DNA of 64,000 nt from Ciborinia camelliae (GCA_025890175.1 JANPYM010000007.1:2603063-2667062), one strand, 5' to 3'. Shown: positions 43,998 to 59,731, numbered from the stretch's first letter. The notes: a model not told the origin generated them from the letters alone. Program-made: numbers and translations.

Positions 43998-44147
43998 CGC
44001 TCCTTCTAGGAGGTTCAAGCTACTCATCACTAAGAATAAACTCGATGCTCAACTTAGAGCCTAGCAATTTATTATAGCATCGAGTGAGTGGATTGCTCCT
44101 TCTGGGAGGTTCAAGCTACTCGTCACTAAGAATAAACTCGATGCGCA
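43998..44147. repeat. Direct repeat at the 3' end of DPWP gene C
   Basis: GCTCCTTCTxGGAGGTTCAA through TAAACTCGATGC occurs at about 43998-44053 and 44095-44147. A shortened third unit (CATTAAGAATAAAATTGAT) lies inside the coding end. Confidence 0.8.
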
Positions 44148-44472
44148 TCTTCTCCTCGTCATTAAGAATAAAATTGATTTTCATCTTCTCCAAGTTGACG
44201 TCGGTGCTTGACTCGGATAGTATTCTCGCACTTTTGCGTTTGATGGCCGAAATTTCGTAGGTTCTGACGGGCCACGGATCAGTGTCAAAGAGAGCACCTC
44301 CCTCGTGATGTCTTGGTGCTTCGGCAAGCATGCCCTTCCTTACCTTGGCATGTGCATGGTCAAGTGCACGTTTCTTTTCTGTTATGCCGTGGATGGCACA
44401 GAGATGTAGGAGGTATGCTTTTTCGCTTTCGGGATAGTTCTGTCCCTTTAATGGGATGTTTACTGATGACAT
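44116..44472 (-). CDS. DPWP-family protein C
   Basis: ATG at 44472, single exon, 118 residues. It has a head SEKAYLLHLCAIHG like the first helix in proteins A and B, a charged middle (KKRALDHAHAKVRKG), the signature PRHHEGGALFDTDPWP and a basic helix SAIKRKSARILSE. The C-terminus repeats EKMKINFILNDE / EKMRIEFILSDE. It is more diverged from A and B than they are from each other, but the order helix, RHxxGGxLxDxDPWP, basic helix, repeat tail is the same. Downstream of its stop (43998-44150) further decayed copies of the tail unit are visible as a 56-bp direct repeat, so the gene may once have been longer. Function unknown. Confidence 0.58.
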   Translation of the reverse strand: MSSVNIPLKGQNYPESEKAYLLHLCAIHGITEKKRALDHAHAKVRKGMLAEAPRHHEGGALFDTDPWPVRTYEISAIKRKSARILSESSTDVNLEKMKINFILNDEEKMRIEFILSDE

Positions 44473-44639
44473 TTTTTCGGTTGTGTTTTCCTCTTAGTTC
44501 ATGGTGTGTTTGTGTGTCTGTGTATGTGCTGTGAGTTAGTTTTGAATAATTCAGTGATGAGGAAAATTAATATTGAAAGTAGAAACTTGAATATTTATGT
44601 GTACGAAAATATCATGTTCGATACCTGTTCTTAGACTGC

Positions 44640-44830
44640 GCAAAAAATACCCGCCTCGTACGGGGGTACCCGCAAGGTATTTGCCCCGCGGGTTAGGTAC
44701 CCACGAGGCTCCTACCCGCCCCGCGGGGTACCCATTGAGATTTCAGCATTACCCGCCCCGCATGTGGGTTATTTGCAAATAACCCGCCAGGCACAAAACC
44801 CGCTCCGCGGGTACCCGTTGCGCAGCCTAC
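44640..44830. repeat. GC-rich island of TACCCG/CGGGTA palindromes
   Basis: About ten copies of TACCCGC or GCGGGTA-like words in both orientations (CCCCGCGGGTTAGGTACCC, CCGCGGGGTACCC, CTCCGCGGGTACCCG) inside AT-rich DNA. A sparser set recurs at 48345-48470. Confidence 0.75.
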
Positions 44831-45754
44831 CTGTTCTACATTTCCAATTTTGGGCATCCGCGGAACCAATCATTTCGAGTCTCACTGAACAATATCTAAG
44901 CCTTTCAACTCTCGGTGGCTAATAGGATTGTTCATCCATCTGTATGTATGGAATAGATATTTGGAATTCTAGATGCCCCTGTTTTGGTGAGTATTCAACA
45001 TTGTTGATACAAACGCTCTATATCCACTGGTTAGCTTGATTCGTCATCATGAGTTCCTCATATAGAATCTCTTGACTCCATAGAACTTAGCTCCTTTGTC
45101 ACTACAATACAATGATGTTTATACCATACGAACAATAGTATTGAACATCCGATTTGCTTCCAACTGTACATGAATCAGAATGAAAACCGTTACTCCTCTC
45201 CTCACTTCATTACTGATTCACCAAAAAATTGTATCTCTACATCTCCCTCAATTCTATCTCCGCAATACTTCTTGCCGGTAGCTACGTTACCAGCCTACCC
45301 ATCTACCGTGAAGTGAAAACACCTCCATATGTCCTGGAGATCTTTCCACTCACATCCCGATACCAGCTCCAACTCGGTCCCTCTTCCTCTGCATTTCAAA
45401 AATCCATCATTTATTCTTTCGCCCATCGTCGATGCTGTAGTCAAACCTCAGTCGTATGTCCACCCGGCATCTAGTTCAAAATAGCAGACTCTAGTAAATG
45501 CACGTCTTTGAAGTCTTAGACACTAGGCTCTGAAATATTTGCTGGCTGTAAAGCATTGCATATTATATGTTTATAAACGGCTTCATGTTGATACCAGAGA
45601 TGCCGTATTGAAAAGCCTTCCAATCGTATGCGAGGTGAATCTACTCTAATTTAGGTTTCTTCATACTGTCAATATTTTACTGTTGTTTCAGCACAAGCGA
45701 TCGAATTTGCGTATTCCCGCCGTAATCTCAATAACTTACTAAGCAATAACTTAC

Positions 45755-46508
45755 TAAGGGCGCGTTCGGATCGTTTTTTTGAATCAATATTGCATATATT
45801 TGTGAACAATATAGGCCGATCCAAATACAAATATTATTAACAAAATTAATTACAATAAGAATTAATATTATTGTGGTATTATAATATACAAACGTATTTT
45901 GCCGAACGCTAATATTCGCAACATCAGTTTTATAAAATGTAAACTCACAATTATCACAAAATATTTAAATTTGTATAATAATTTCGTTAAATCTTTAATA
46001 AAGATCTGATCAACTTTTATATACAAAATATAGTCAACATTATATAAAGCTACAAATTTAGAGCCTGTTCGAATCGATTTTTTAATTTGTTGCTAATATA
46101 AGATTAAAGCGTTGTGGGCGATCAATTTTATAGTTTTATATACAATGTTGAGCTACATTTGTGAACAAAAGTTGATTAAATTTTTATTAAAGATTTAATA
46201 AAATTATTATATAAATTTAAACATTTTATAATAATTGTAAATTTACATTTTGTAAAATTGATATAACAAATATTAGCATTTGTTAAATTACATTTTAACA
46301 TATTTGTAAGTTATAATGTTACAATAATATTAAATATTTATTGTATTAGCAATATTCGTGTTTGGTTTGGCCTATGTTAATCACAAATATAGGCAATATC
46401 GGTTCAAAAAAGCGATTCGAACGTGCCCTTAGATTAAAATTCACCGCCCAACAACGCTCTAATTTTATATTGGCAACAAATTAAAAAATCGATCCGAACG
46501 CGCCCTTA
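45755..46508. mobile_element. Fold-back (long inverted repeat) element, non-coding
   Basis: The outer ends are a 19-bp perfect inverted repeat, TAAGGGCGCGTTCGGATCG. Inside, 45755 to about 46050 is largely the reverse complement of about 46140-46431, making arms of about 290 bp. A second related end pair (46061-46132 with 46432-46508) is interleaved with the first. AT-rich with no coding frame. TA may be the target duplication. Confidence 0.75.
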
Positions 46509-46988
46509 TATGTAGAAAAATTCGTGTCTCTAACATTATTAAATTTACTACTATCTCTCTTCATCAAAACTTCCTTGGTGAGAATAATAATTCACCATTG
46601 TTGCCGATTGTGGTCGTAAGCGCACTAACATTAAGATCCATTTCGCGTATTCGGTTTCTATTGGGAGATTATTCACAATTTTTACGGCAGCACCTATGAA
46701 GTCTACATTCTCAATCTATATTTAAACCTTTTCAACATCATCAACCTTACAATATCTGGGGCTCCGAATCTCATCAAGAGTAGAACTTGAATCACTCTTG
46801 ATCAGGTCCGAACTCTTCCTCCAAAATCTCCTCTCGAAAAGTAAATATCCGACAACAAAATATTGCCCAGACGCTACACGATGAACCCACAACGTAATTA
46901 TCTCATTATCCTTCAACTAGAGCTACTTGGTGCTAACCTCTAACTAGGTGGATCATCACCCTCACATCCGTTCTCCATCAAGGATTTC

Positions 46989-47999
46989 ATGAGAATGTAT
47001 GATGTCCAACCATACATCCCCTCGCGACCATTCGACTCTTTTCCTCTCGAGGTACAGATAATGATTTTCAAAGCGGCGATCCCTCCTCGCAAATCCCCAG
47101 TGGTTGATTTCTTCTTCGAGATTCTCAAGAACCCTCGGAAATTCATTCTTGAAATCAAGACCAAAATACCCAAATCACCGCACTTGCTACCGCTTCTGAA
47201 TGCTTGCGAAATTTCAAGGAAAGAAGTTTACCGCCAGCTGAAAAGGGTCAAGATTTCGGGACCACCAGATGGTCGAGGTTCCGTTCACTGGACAGAAGAT
47301 GGGGTACCGGCTCGCTATTTCTGGAAAGCTTATCAGCCAGTCGACTACACCTATATCGATCCTTTGATAGAAACGCTGATGCTTAATATCCCAGATCTTA
47401 TCAGACTATACCGATACGGAGCAAGCATCGATTTATCCAAGATCACTCGCATTGCACTCACGGCCTTTGCAACTAACGAGGAAGACATCTCTTATTCTAA
47501 TATATTCGAGGATGTTCTCGACCTTGTTCGTCGGATATGTCCCGATCTTAAGATCCTCCAAATGCTCACGATGCTCTCAGTTCATGAGTATTACCGTGAA
47601 TATAACATCGAAATGGATATACATATCCTGGACATCGACCCCGAAATGTGGCATACGGACTTCCTTGACAAAACTGGCGAAAGACTTAATTCAGACCATC
47701 TAACTCGTATTAGAGCAGTTCTCGATGAAGCGAAGCAACTAGATCGGCTGTATCCCAAATATCTCACCTTGGCGGACAGGAGCGAGGAAGATTTGAGATT
47801 CTGGAGGAATGTTGGGTATACGTCTGCTATGCAATGTAAGTTTGATGATGATGGAGATTGGAAATTAAATGGGAAGAGCGCGCCCGAGCCGAGGCTTTAT
47901 ATCTTTGCGTTGGATGCTTGGCTTCCGGCTTATGAAGATGGATCGGCTCTGGAGAGATACAAGGGGCTGGCGCAGATTTTTGAGGGGGCTCCATGGTAG
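46989..47999 (+). CDS. 2EXR-domain protein (2)
   Basis: Single exon, 336 residues, real ATG. It opens with the 2EXR pattern FDSFPLEVQIMIFKAAIPPRKSPVV and PLLNACEISRKEVYRQL, then acidic and aromatic-rich helical sequence with no other recognised domain. It has no obvious signal peptide or membrane span. It is paralogous in type to the gene at 13432-14567 but not a close copy. An upstream in-frame start is not evident. Function unknown; these genes are numerous in filamentous ascomycetes. Confidence 0.75.
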   Translation: MRMYDVQPYIPSRPFDSFPLEVQIMIFKAAIPPRKSPVVDFFFEILKNPRKFILEIKTKIPKSPHLLPLLNACEISRKEVYRQLKRVKISGPPDGRGSVHWTEDGVPARYFWKAYQPVDYTYIDPLIETLMLNIPDLIRLYRYGASIDLSKITRIALTAFATNEEDISYSNIFEDVLDLVRRICPDLKILQMLTMLSVHEYYREYNIEMDIHILDIDPEMWHTDFLDKTGERLNSDHLTRIRAVLDEAKQLDRLYPKYLTLADRSEEDLRFWRNVGYTSAMQCKFDDDGDWKLNGKSAPEPRLYIFALDAWLPAYEDGSALERYKGLAQIFEGAPW

Positions 48000-50365
48000 G
48001 GGAGACTTTTAGTTGTTGTTTATGGTGATATGCATGTATGCGTAGCATGGACCTAATTGGGAAAGATGGCAGTCCATAATATATCAATAATACAAATCAA
48101 AAAGCGAAATAAACCCTCAAATTACCAAGTATTATCCATGCAGATAGTCTATCTAAGCCACACTTTCACTTCAAGTTTATTCTAAAATGAACCATATTTT
48201 AACCCTAAGTAATACCAGGCTATCTCCAATAGTCCTTCGATACACAATAATAATATCAACAATACTTTCTAATCACATTCAAACAACTAAACCATATTGA
48301 AAATCAAAAAATGAAATATAAATATCAATCCCACATAACTATACCCGCCAAGTATACCCGTACCCTTCGAAATTCTATAAAGTTTTCACCCTACCCGAAA
48401 AAACCTAGCAAAATGATCACTCTTCGATTTCTACCCGGATTTACCCCGGGTAACCCTACCTTTTGCCCAGCCCTGCAATTCCTCAACTAATAGCAGCTAT
48501 AACATAAGTCCATTTCAGAAGAAATGTTGTGCTGTACTACTATTACAATGCCTAATTTATTTGCAATATTTTCGCTACGAGGGGGATTATATCGTTACAT
48601 TGTTATATACTATAGGTACTGATATACTGGCTAATCTTCAAGCTTGGCGATGGAATTAGACTGGATCGAATAAGCAGATAGATAAGGTAGGTAGGTAGAT
48701 TTAACCCCTTTTATTTTGGCGAAACTCTCGGAAAAGTTAGTTTCTTTCTTACTTACCTCAATAGGTATTTTAACTCTAATAGTTCAGTTGTATTGATTAA
48801 TAACGGAATTTTTAGTTAGAAAGTTAAGTAGAGGAAGAGCTCTAGAAACTTATCTAATTATATATAGATATTCTTAGTAGATAAGTCGATTTACGACCGT
48901 ACTTAGTACTTACTACTTAAGGACTTTTAGTAAATCATTTAGATTTTCTTTTCTGGATTTTTTATATACCTAGAAATGATATTTGATTTTTTTTACAGAT
49001 TGCCTTTTCAAGATTTTTGCTTGTAAGTTATCTCAGAATAGAAATTTTATTCTTCAATGGTATTTTGAACTCGGTATGTCTTTTGGTACCTAGAGATATC
49101 TACGTATATAAAGTGACATGTCTCGAACCTAAATTCTCGAGGTCATCCTTGCTCTTATCTATAGTGTATTGGATACTAATCATAATACTCAAGGACTGAA
49201 AAGAGAAAAGAAGAAGAAATTCTAATGCTTTAGCTGTTTAATGCAGTATTAAGTACCTATGTACCTGGGTATATCTCCATCACGCACTGTAAAAGCGAGG
49301 ATAAGCCATCCATCAATATAGGTACCTAGGTAAGGTACCTAGGTATTGGGCGGGCGGGAGTCAAGGGGTTAGCCTTTCCATATAATCGTTCCATGCCACG
49401 AATCTCACTGTGCCTCGTTTCATCTAGATCCCCCGCCTTCTGTACATAAAAATAACGAGGTTGGTTGGTTCAGTAATCAGTTAATAATTTCTTAAGGTTA
49501 TGCCACGAACATCATCACGATCACGATCATGATCACAACATATTCATAAAATAAAATTATTATGCATGAATAAAAAGAATGGTGGATTAATTTCATCCAT
49601 TTAATGAAAAAACCACTTTACACCAGCGTGTCAAGCGTGTCAAGCGTGTCAAACGTGTCAAACGTGTCAAAAAAAGGCGGAGGTTGGGGAACGCGGCCGG
49701 CGCTACGGGCCATCCCCGAAAGGAATTGTTCCTGAATTAGGCATTTCTCGATTTCTAGATTACGTGGGTAGATGCTGATTGGCTATTCTCATGATTAATC
49801 AAGGGAATTAGTGGGGCCACCACACCACCACACCATTGATAAAAGGCTAAAATCTTAAATCTAAAATCTAATAACCTAATCTTCTAAGCTTATTCTTCCC
49901 TTCCCTTTCCTTCCCAGCCACATGTTAATCACTTATTTGGTCTGGAGCTCTGCGCTTTGCTCCGTTCAATTTACATTTACATTTACATTTACATTTACAT
50001 TTACATCTTACATTTCCATTTTCTGTATGCTGGCTGCTGGCTGCTGATTGATTTGTAAAGAGCTTTTCATTGCACTGAGTTGTTCTCTATCACATTCACA
50101 TTCATATTCACACTCACCCTCACCTTGACCTTCACATTTGTCACCCGGGCATCCAACATTTTTGTTTCTTTTTTCCCCAACTCAAAATACGAAACAACTT
50201 ATTTACCTATCACTTTTCCCTCAACAACCAACAACTTTTACTCAATTGGTTCCACAAAGGCATAGGAAATTAAATTATTGATTGAAAAGTGAAACTGCTT
50301 TCCTGTACATCCCACTGCCGGTACTTTGTTTACATACATACTTGTTGATAATCGTCCCGATAACA
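48000..50365. other. Intergenic with several simple repeats
   Basis: No supported gene. It holds a second TACCCG cluster (48345-48470), CCTAGGTA palindromes (about 49257-49346), a five-copy 9-bp array GTGTCAAGC/GTGTCAAAC (about 49625-49672), a CACCACAC run near 49817, and (ACATTT)n at about 49969-50006. Confidence 0.6.
49969..50006. repeat. (ACATTT)n microsatellite
   Basis: Six uninterrupted units. Confidence 0.9.
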
Positions 50366-51761
50366 ATGGCATCCCCTCCATCCCCACCATAGTGAGTTAC
50401 CACCATTTATTCATCCGTTCGTGATCACCATCACCGTCACCATCACATTCAACTTCCAAACCACACATCCTCATACACATACACATCACAAAATCTGCTG
50501 TATGCATTGGAACATATTTCGAATGCCACGCAACAAATACACGCCTACGGGCACCATCCCACCTCCAACAAACCATTCTTCTCCTCCTCTTCGAGAACCC
50601 ATTCTCCCCTCTAAACCTCACACTCTAACAATTTCCTCTTCTTCCAGCGATAATATCGAAGATCCTATCATGTCCAGTCAGAAAATGATGCGCGGCAATT
50701 CGATCCCCGAACCCAGCGAATCTCCCAAATCCCAATTGCATGATGCCATTGAGAGGATTCAATCGTTGCATAAGAGAAGAGCCCAGATTAAGACAATCTA
50801 TGAAAATGAGAGACAATATTTAGATCAGAGGAGTCAGAAGACGAAGAGTAGTTTTGAGGGCTTGATTGTTAGTACCGAAGAACAAATTCAGAGTATTAAT
50901 GAGGTGAGTTGTTTGCTTCTAGATTTTGGAATATAAGCACATTATAAGGAGCTTGGAGTGAAAGTGAAAGTGCATATTTTCATTTACAAATTCTAACAAC
51001 CAGAAATAAATAGTTCCCAGCATTCGACACTCATCCAGATTACACCGAGGTTAATGGAAAACTACATTCAGTCGCATTGGATACCAAAGCTCTCTTCCAA
51101 AATGTTAATGCATTGAGCGAGTCAATAATTATGGCCTTGGATACTTGGTATCAAAAAGAGGCCGACAAGTGCGCATATGAGATCAAGCTCGCGGAGAAAG
51201 ATTACAAGGTTCGTTTGTCTTCTCCCTCCACCATTTATCCCCAGCCCCGAAACGAAAAATCCATAAATAAGTCCAATCACCAACTTAACTTCCCCAAAAT
51301 AGCGCTCCTTCGATACCTGGCAAGACCTCATCAAATCCGGCAATCTCTTCAGCGCATCCGAACCCTTCAAAGCTTCATCCGCTCCAGTCAATACCAACAA
51401 CGGGCCCAACTCCTCCCGCTCTTCACACCAACTCCAAGATGGTCCCGATCCCCATATGTACATACCAGGACCTCCAAATCCCAATAGCGGTCTGCATAAA
51501 TCCGATACCATCACATCTCATAATAATATTCGACCGCAAAGTAGTAGGACGACGAGTATGGATATGAGTGGTGCAAATGGTATGAATATGGCGGGAGGAA
51601 ATATGATGAATGGAGGAGGCAGAGGAAACGGAAATGGAAACGCAAATGTCAATGGAGATATGAATTACCCGCCTAATTCCAGCGAGAAGAGATCAGGGGG
51701 AAAGAAGAAAACTTTCAGTTGGTTGGGTGGGGGAAGTGGTAATGGAAAATATATTGAGTGA
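50366..51761 (+). CDS. Coiled-coil protein, uncharacterised
   Basis: Four exons (50366-50391, 50648-50903, 51014-51208, 51303-51761) join in frame to 311 residues. The first exon, MASPPSPPY, uses GTGAGT. Its 256-bp intron ends with a textbook CTAAC, pyrimidine tract and CAG; without it the frame has no good ATG before residue DNIEDP. The middle (SQLHDAIERIQSLHKRRAQIKTIYENERQYLDQ and ALDTWYQKEADKCAYEIKLAEKDY) is long amphipathic helix, likely a dimerising coiled coil. The C-terminus is Asn/Gly/Met-rich (MNGGGRGNGNGNANVNG) and ends in a basic GGKKKTFSWLGGG. I do not recognise the family; a membrane-curving or cytoskeletal adaptor is possible but unsupported. Confidence 0.65.
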
Positions 51762-54043
51762 GTGAGTGGATGGGCGAGTGATGATGTAATGGATGAGGGA
51801 GGGACGAGAACGACTTGAATTAGGTGGATTTGATATGATTTGCGAAGGGAAGGGAAGGGAAGGGAAGGGAAGGGAAGGGGGGGAAATGGTTTGGATGGAT
51901 GAATGGATTTGCAAATGGATGATGGCGTTTTGGAGAATACCATGTATCGGCTTCCTTCGGGTACGGTATGGTATGGTATGCTATGGTACACATGAAATGA
52001 GAGATGGATGGGATGGACTGACTCATTACATTACGTCACGTTTCTTTTGTTTTCCGTTGGGGTTCCGTTTTCGAAAAGGCTGGCTGGATGCATGTGCATA
52101 TGTAGACATGAGGGATGAGATGAGATGAGATGAGATTAGGGTATGTAGGTAATTAATGATGAATGATATGATATGAAACGAATTTTACAATCTATGAATC
52201 TAGACCCAGAGGCTGGGAGAGTAGAATTAATGGAATGGTGGAGTGAAGAAGGGAGGTTATGTGAGGTTAGATACATGAGCGTGAGATCTGGATTTGATTG
52301 GATTGGAATTGGAATGAAAGGGGGGATTTATAAATTTATATCTTGGAAGAAGGAGGGATGGAGGGAGAGATGGGAGGGTGAAGTGGTGAGACAAGGGATG
52401 GGATGGATGAAGGCATGGATGAGATGGGTATGATATATATATAGTCAGGTAGCGAGTAAGTATAAGGAGATGAAATAGGGAAGAAAGAAATATAGAATTG
52501 AGTCAGATAACCTTACGTGATCTTACTTATACATATCTCAAATTCGTCTCGACTTTTATATGAATTCTGATGCATAATGTGCCTCTTACCCATATTCGAT
52601 TCGCATCTACCATACCGAGCCGAACCAAACCGGGTACGTATGAGGAGAGGAGAGGAGAGGAGAAAGCGGCGGTGAAGTATCAACCTATCTACCTGTTTAT
52701 CGAGGTCTTCTTTGTAATACATGTTGACTGAGAAGAGAATACCTACCTACCTAGAAATAAATAAGATTAGTGTAATATATATATATATATATATATATAA
52801 CATGAAATGATATGCACTTTGATGATGAGAACGTGAGTCTGCATCTGAGTCTGAGTCTCAATAGGTAAGTAATGGATGGATAAATGGATGGATAAATGGA
52901 TGGATTTATGATCTATTCAGATTGTAACGACCAATAGATGAATGAATGAATAACTAATTGGGTCTGGACTCTGTAATAAAAGCTGTCGGGTATGTACCAA
53001 CTTTTTCTACAAACATCTAGGAAGAATCATATCATACCTATGGTAACCTATCGTCGTCTATCAGGCGGATTACCTACCTACCTACCCCAAATCTCTTATC
53101 ATTTATGGAGAGATGGATGTTGTGGACCTAATCGTCGGATTGTGGTGGGGAGGAAGGGGGTCTAGAATCGGAGGACGGCGATCGCTTCCTTGCGGTGCTA
53201 TTGGATGGATAACCGAATCTTCGTGTACCTTCATGGAAGGTTATTTTTATTTCGCTCTTCAGCTTTTGTTGTTGCATTTTATTTTATTTTGTTTTGTTTT
53301 TATTAGCTGCGCTAGGCTAGTGGTGATTGTATATACATGTAGAAAATGTAGAAGCAAAGCTAGATTCGCACTAAATAGATGTATTATAGTAACTGGAGTA
53401 TAGATACCTGAGTACCTAGGTACTATATTGTATATCCGGGGTTATTACCGAACAGATAGATCTGTTTGAGCTAAACAGACGAGAACCAAGAGTAGCTGAA
53501 GTACAAATCTACAATAAGCTTCAGCTCGTTCTGTGACTAGGTAGGTACCTAGGTGAGCAAAGCAAAACAGAGTGGGGGAGACCTCGGAGTACTACTTACC
53601 TACCTAGATAGATATCGACAATCGAGATGCGTTATTAGGTATTATTAGCCACAAGTACCCGGGCTGTGCTGTGCCGTCAGGAGCCGCATGGCCAGGTGTA
53701 GAGTATGTTTCTTCCAACCAGGATTTCCTATTTCAAACGAACATGCAGTAGTTGGTTAGGTATACACCCATCCATCCTACGGGTTGACCATATCGAGGGT
53801 TCTGATACTGCGGACTTGGTTACGGAATTGGATGTAGATGTTATATGTACGGGACGTTATAACTGTTGGTTTTCGGGTGGTAGATTTGAATATTGAGCTG
53901 GGCTGAGCTGAGATGATAAGGGAGGTTGAAGGAGGTTGAAGTGGTGTGTTATTTATTGTATATTATGTTGAGGCCGGCGTGCCTGTTGTAAATAGACTCT
54001 AGATTTTCTTCTTCTTTTCTTTTGGAGATACCTACCCGATAAG
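51762..54043. other. Long spacer rich in simple repeats upstream of GFA1
   Basis: No gene supported. It contains (GGGAA)n at about 51845-51880, GGTATG repeats near 51965, (GATGA)n near 52115, (AT)n at about 52776-52798, GGATGGATAAAT repeats near 52870-52905 and CCTAGGTA palindromes (about 53410-53430, 53540-53560). Long frames here are repeat artefacts. Confidence 0.65.
52776..52798. repeat. (AT)n microsatellite
   Basis: Eleven AT units. Confidence 0.9.
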
Positions 54044-56821
<2,778 letters not shown>

Positions 56822-59731
56822 AGCTATTTTACGCAATGGATCTGTTGATTGCTTCGGCTAGATACCTAGTGTTAGTTTGACTTTATGATATTCTGAATCA
56901 AGTAATAATACCACGTCCTATGAAGTGTATATATTTTCCTCTTTAATTTAATCTAATATAAATTTTATACCAACCTCGTAACTTATACCATTAAATTTTG
57001 AATTTATAGTATTGATATCTATTTTATAACGCTTACATTATACGAAGTCGTACACGATATAGGGATCTCGGTTACTACTCTTGAAAATGTATTTTTTTAA
57101 TGCATCCTTGAAAGAACAAAGATTGAAAGATTTTTTTTTGAAAAAACCGTTCAGTGAGTATTTTTAGCCTGTCAAAAATACCCTACATCTGCCAGTAAGG
57201 TACCTATGTAGTTGTTTTATTGTTTCATTGTTTCGTTTCGTTGGCTGGTTGTGAAGAGGTAGAAAGGAGGAAAGGTAGGTACCTAGGTAGATCCGAGCTG
57301 GAGTGTAGGATCTTACCTAGGCATCTAGGTAGGTACTGCAACCCTATTACCGAACAGACCAAACGAAATGCTTGAATGAAGTTTCGGATTCGCCAATCTT
57401 TTCCAATGCACCCGCATATCAATCCCGGGCCTCCAAGGATCCTAACTCAATGATAAACCAGCAGTTCTCATATTTATACGACGCAAGCAAACCGCCCATA
57501 AAACTTTTGGGCACATTCTTCGGATAGACACAGAAATGCCAGATGGCAATCATGAGGTAGGGAGAAATATTTCATCGGCTGCAACAACAACACAAGGGGA
57601 AGGTTGGAAATAGGGCCGGATTCTGATATTTGGTGTGGTACCAGAAAGTCGGCGAGAATTTCATGCGATGGATGTGATTGATGTGATGTGATATCGGAAG
57701 GGGATTGGATATAGCGGTGATGAATTATGAGAGACGTATCTAGATTCCATTACCTTTCCCAATCAGTTGGGTTTGAGTTTGGGTATTGTGATTTGTGAGA
57801 TACCATATCATCCATATCACCGACTATTCCCCTTCCTTTCCCCCTCCTGCTTGAGAGATAGCGAAAAGGGCTGATAGCTGATAACTGGGAATTGGGTATG
57901 GATACAGAGATTAAGATAGAGTGGCCTATGGTCAAATAAGAGATGAATACGAATACCATACCGATGGATACCATCGCATTATTACCATCAGATCTCTCCC
58001 TCGAATAATATCATACGTTACGTAACGTTACATGAAATGATCAGCATGTTCGAGGTTGGTGGTGAGTGGTGGATGGTGGATGGTGGTGGTAGTAATGTAG
58101 GTATGTAGTATCACGGTATGAAGCAGAGCCACTCATACCCCTACTTAATCTCATGGATGCAAATGCAAATGCAACCACCCGATGAGGAATTTAACTCAAA
58201 AGGAAGGATCAATGCAGCCAAGAAGAATGAATTCGAAGGTCAAAAATACCTAGGTCATCCCTACCAGATCCTTGCCCCGCATTCCAAGGTTTCAATTCCC
58301 GTCCCATAGATTGTCCGCTGCTTATCTAATCTCACAGTATCAATTTTAATCCAATCGATTAATTAGTAATCCTACTGTATTCTGTATTCAATTCAACAAT
58401 CCCATGATTCACGTACCTAGCTAGTTTCACATTCACGTTCACGTCCCGTCCTGACACTTGCTTGTTTGCACTTCTCGAATCTCACCTCACCGCACCTCAC
58501 CTCACCAGTCAATTCACTTCAATGTTTCCTTCACTTCCCATATCAATTATCGTGCGGTGCGGAGAAATTACCAATTTGAATCACTTTCTTACTTCTTACT
58601 CCCTAGTAGGCACCAGAGCTCCAATTAAATCCTCGTGTCGTGCATAAGATAGGTAGGATTACTCTTTTTTATAAAGAAAAAGGAAAGACAAATTGTCCGG
58701 TCAGATAGATAACGTTTCACCCACAATCATCGCTCACTACCTACACGGCATACGTATACCACCAAATTTATTACCAGATCAAGAATAAAATCAAAGAACA
58801 ATCCGATTTGAGACGATATGATGTGGCGATATGGGAAAAAAGATGGGGGAAAGTGATCTGGATGCATACCTACTCCGTACATACCTACCTAGGTAGTAAT
58901 AAGTATATGTAAGGTAGGTAGTGCAGGGACAGGTAGGGTTTAAGGATGCAGATGGAGATGCACCATATCGTTAAAAGTACCTAGGTAAGGTCAACTGGTA
59001 GGTCGGGTTGAATAAAAGTATGTAGTATGTACCACCTGGGTAGTACTTGAAAAAACGCTAAGATACGCCGCCGTTGTTGATGCTAGTCGCTCACTTGTAG
59101 CGTCGGTCACTCTTCATACCTAGGTTTGATAAGTATAATACAACGACAACCTCACCTCACCTCACTTCACTTCACTTCAATCCGACTTTATTTTACCTTT
59201 TCGATATCTTATTTTTCTTCTCATTCACATGATTCACATGACGTGGTTGTAGATATCAAATCTTAAAATTACCCCGTAGATTTGTTACCAATTTTATCGG
59301 AATAACGGGTTTACGGATTGGAGAAGCGGGTTGATACCTCCAGCTACGTTGGTGTCACTTTTGATTTGTGTACCGTGGACAGGTCAACAAAGTGATTGGG
59401 CCGTACCGAGTATTTGAAGTTCAACCGCATTAATTAGGGATTGAGAGTGAATCTTTTCCTCTCGACAACATCCAATTTCTCTGGCGCTGCATATCTTTGC
59501 TTGATACCTCCTACCTACAGCCTCTCCCATCTTCCCTCCTCCTCAACTTTCAAAAATAAACAACCTCATCTTCCATCTTCCCCCCTCCCCACAACAACAA
59601 ATAACTTCCTCTCCCAATCACCCTCTTTTTCATCGAATATCGGCCACCCAATTCATATAACATTCGTTTCCCAAAAACACTCTTATACCTTTGTTAATCA
59701 CTAAATAATAATTCGCATTCGATAATTCAAC
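56822..59731. other. Intergenic between GFA1 and the UNC93-like gene
   Basis: No supported gene. AT-rich 3' flank, then CCTAGGTA palindromes (about 57198, 57275-57345, 58887, 58978), GGTGGATGGT repeats near 58060-58090, CACCTCAC repeats (58480-58505, 59150-59175) and the pyrimidine-rich leader of the next gene. Confidence 0.6.

Larger units (their letters stand above)
44473..46988. other. Intergenic: TACCCG island and fold-back element
   Basis: No supported gene. It contains the GC-rich palindrome island (44640-44830) and the 750-bp inverted-repeat element (45755-46508), both listed separately. The remainder is unremarkable upstream sequence of the 2EXR gene at 46989. Confidence 0.6.

Noticed and set aside
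44640..44830. CRISPR-like array
   Set aside because: Repeats occur in both orientations with irregular spacing, and the host is a eukaryote.
51820..52030. Pro/Phe/Ser-rich minus-strand frames
   Set aside because: Produced by the GGGAA simple repeat read in several frames.
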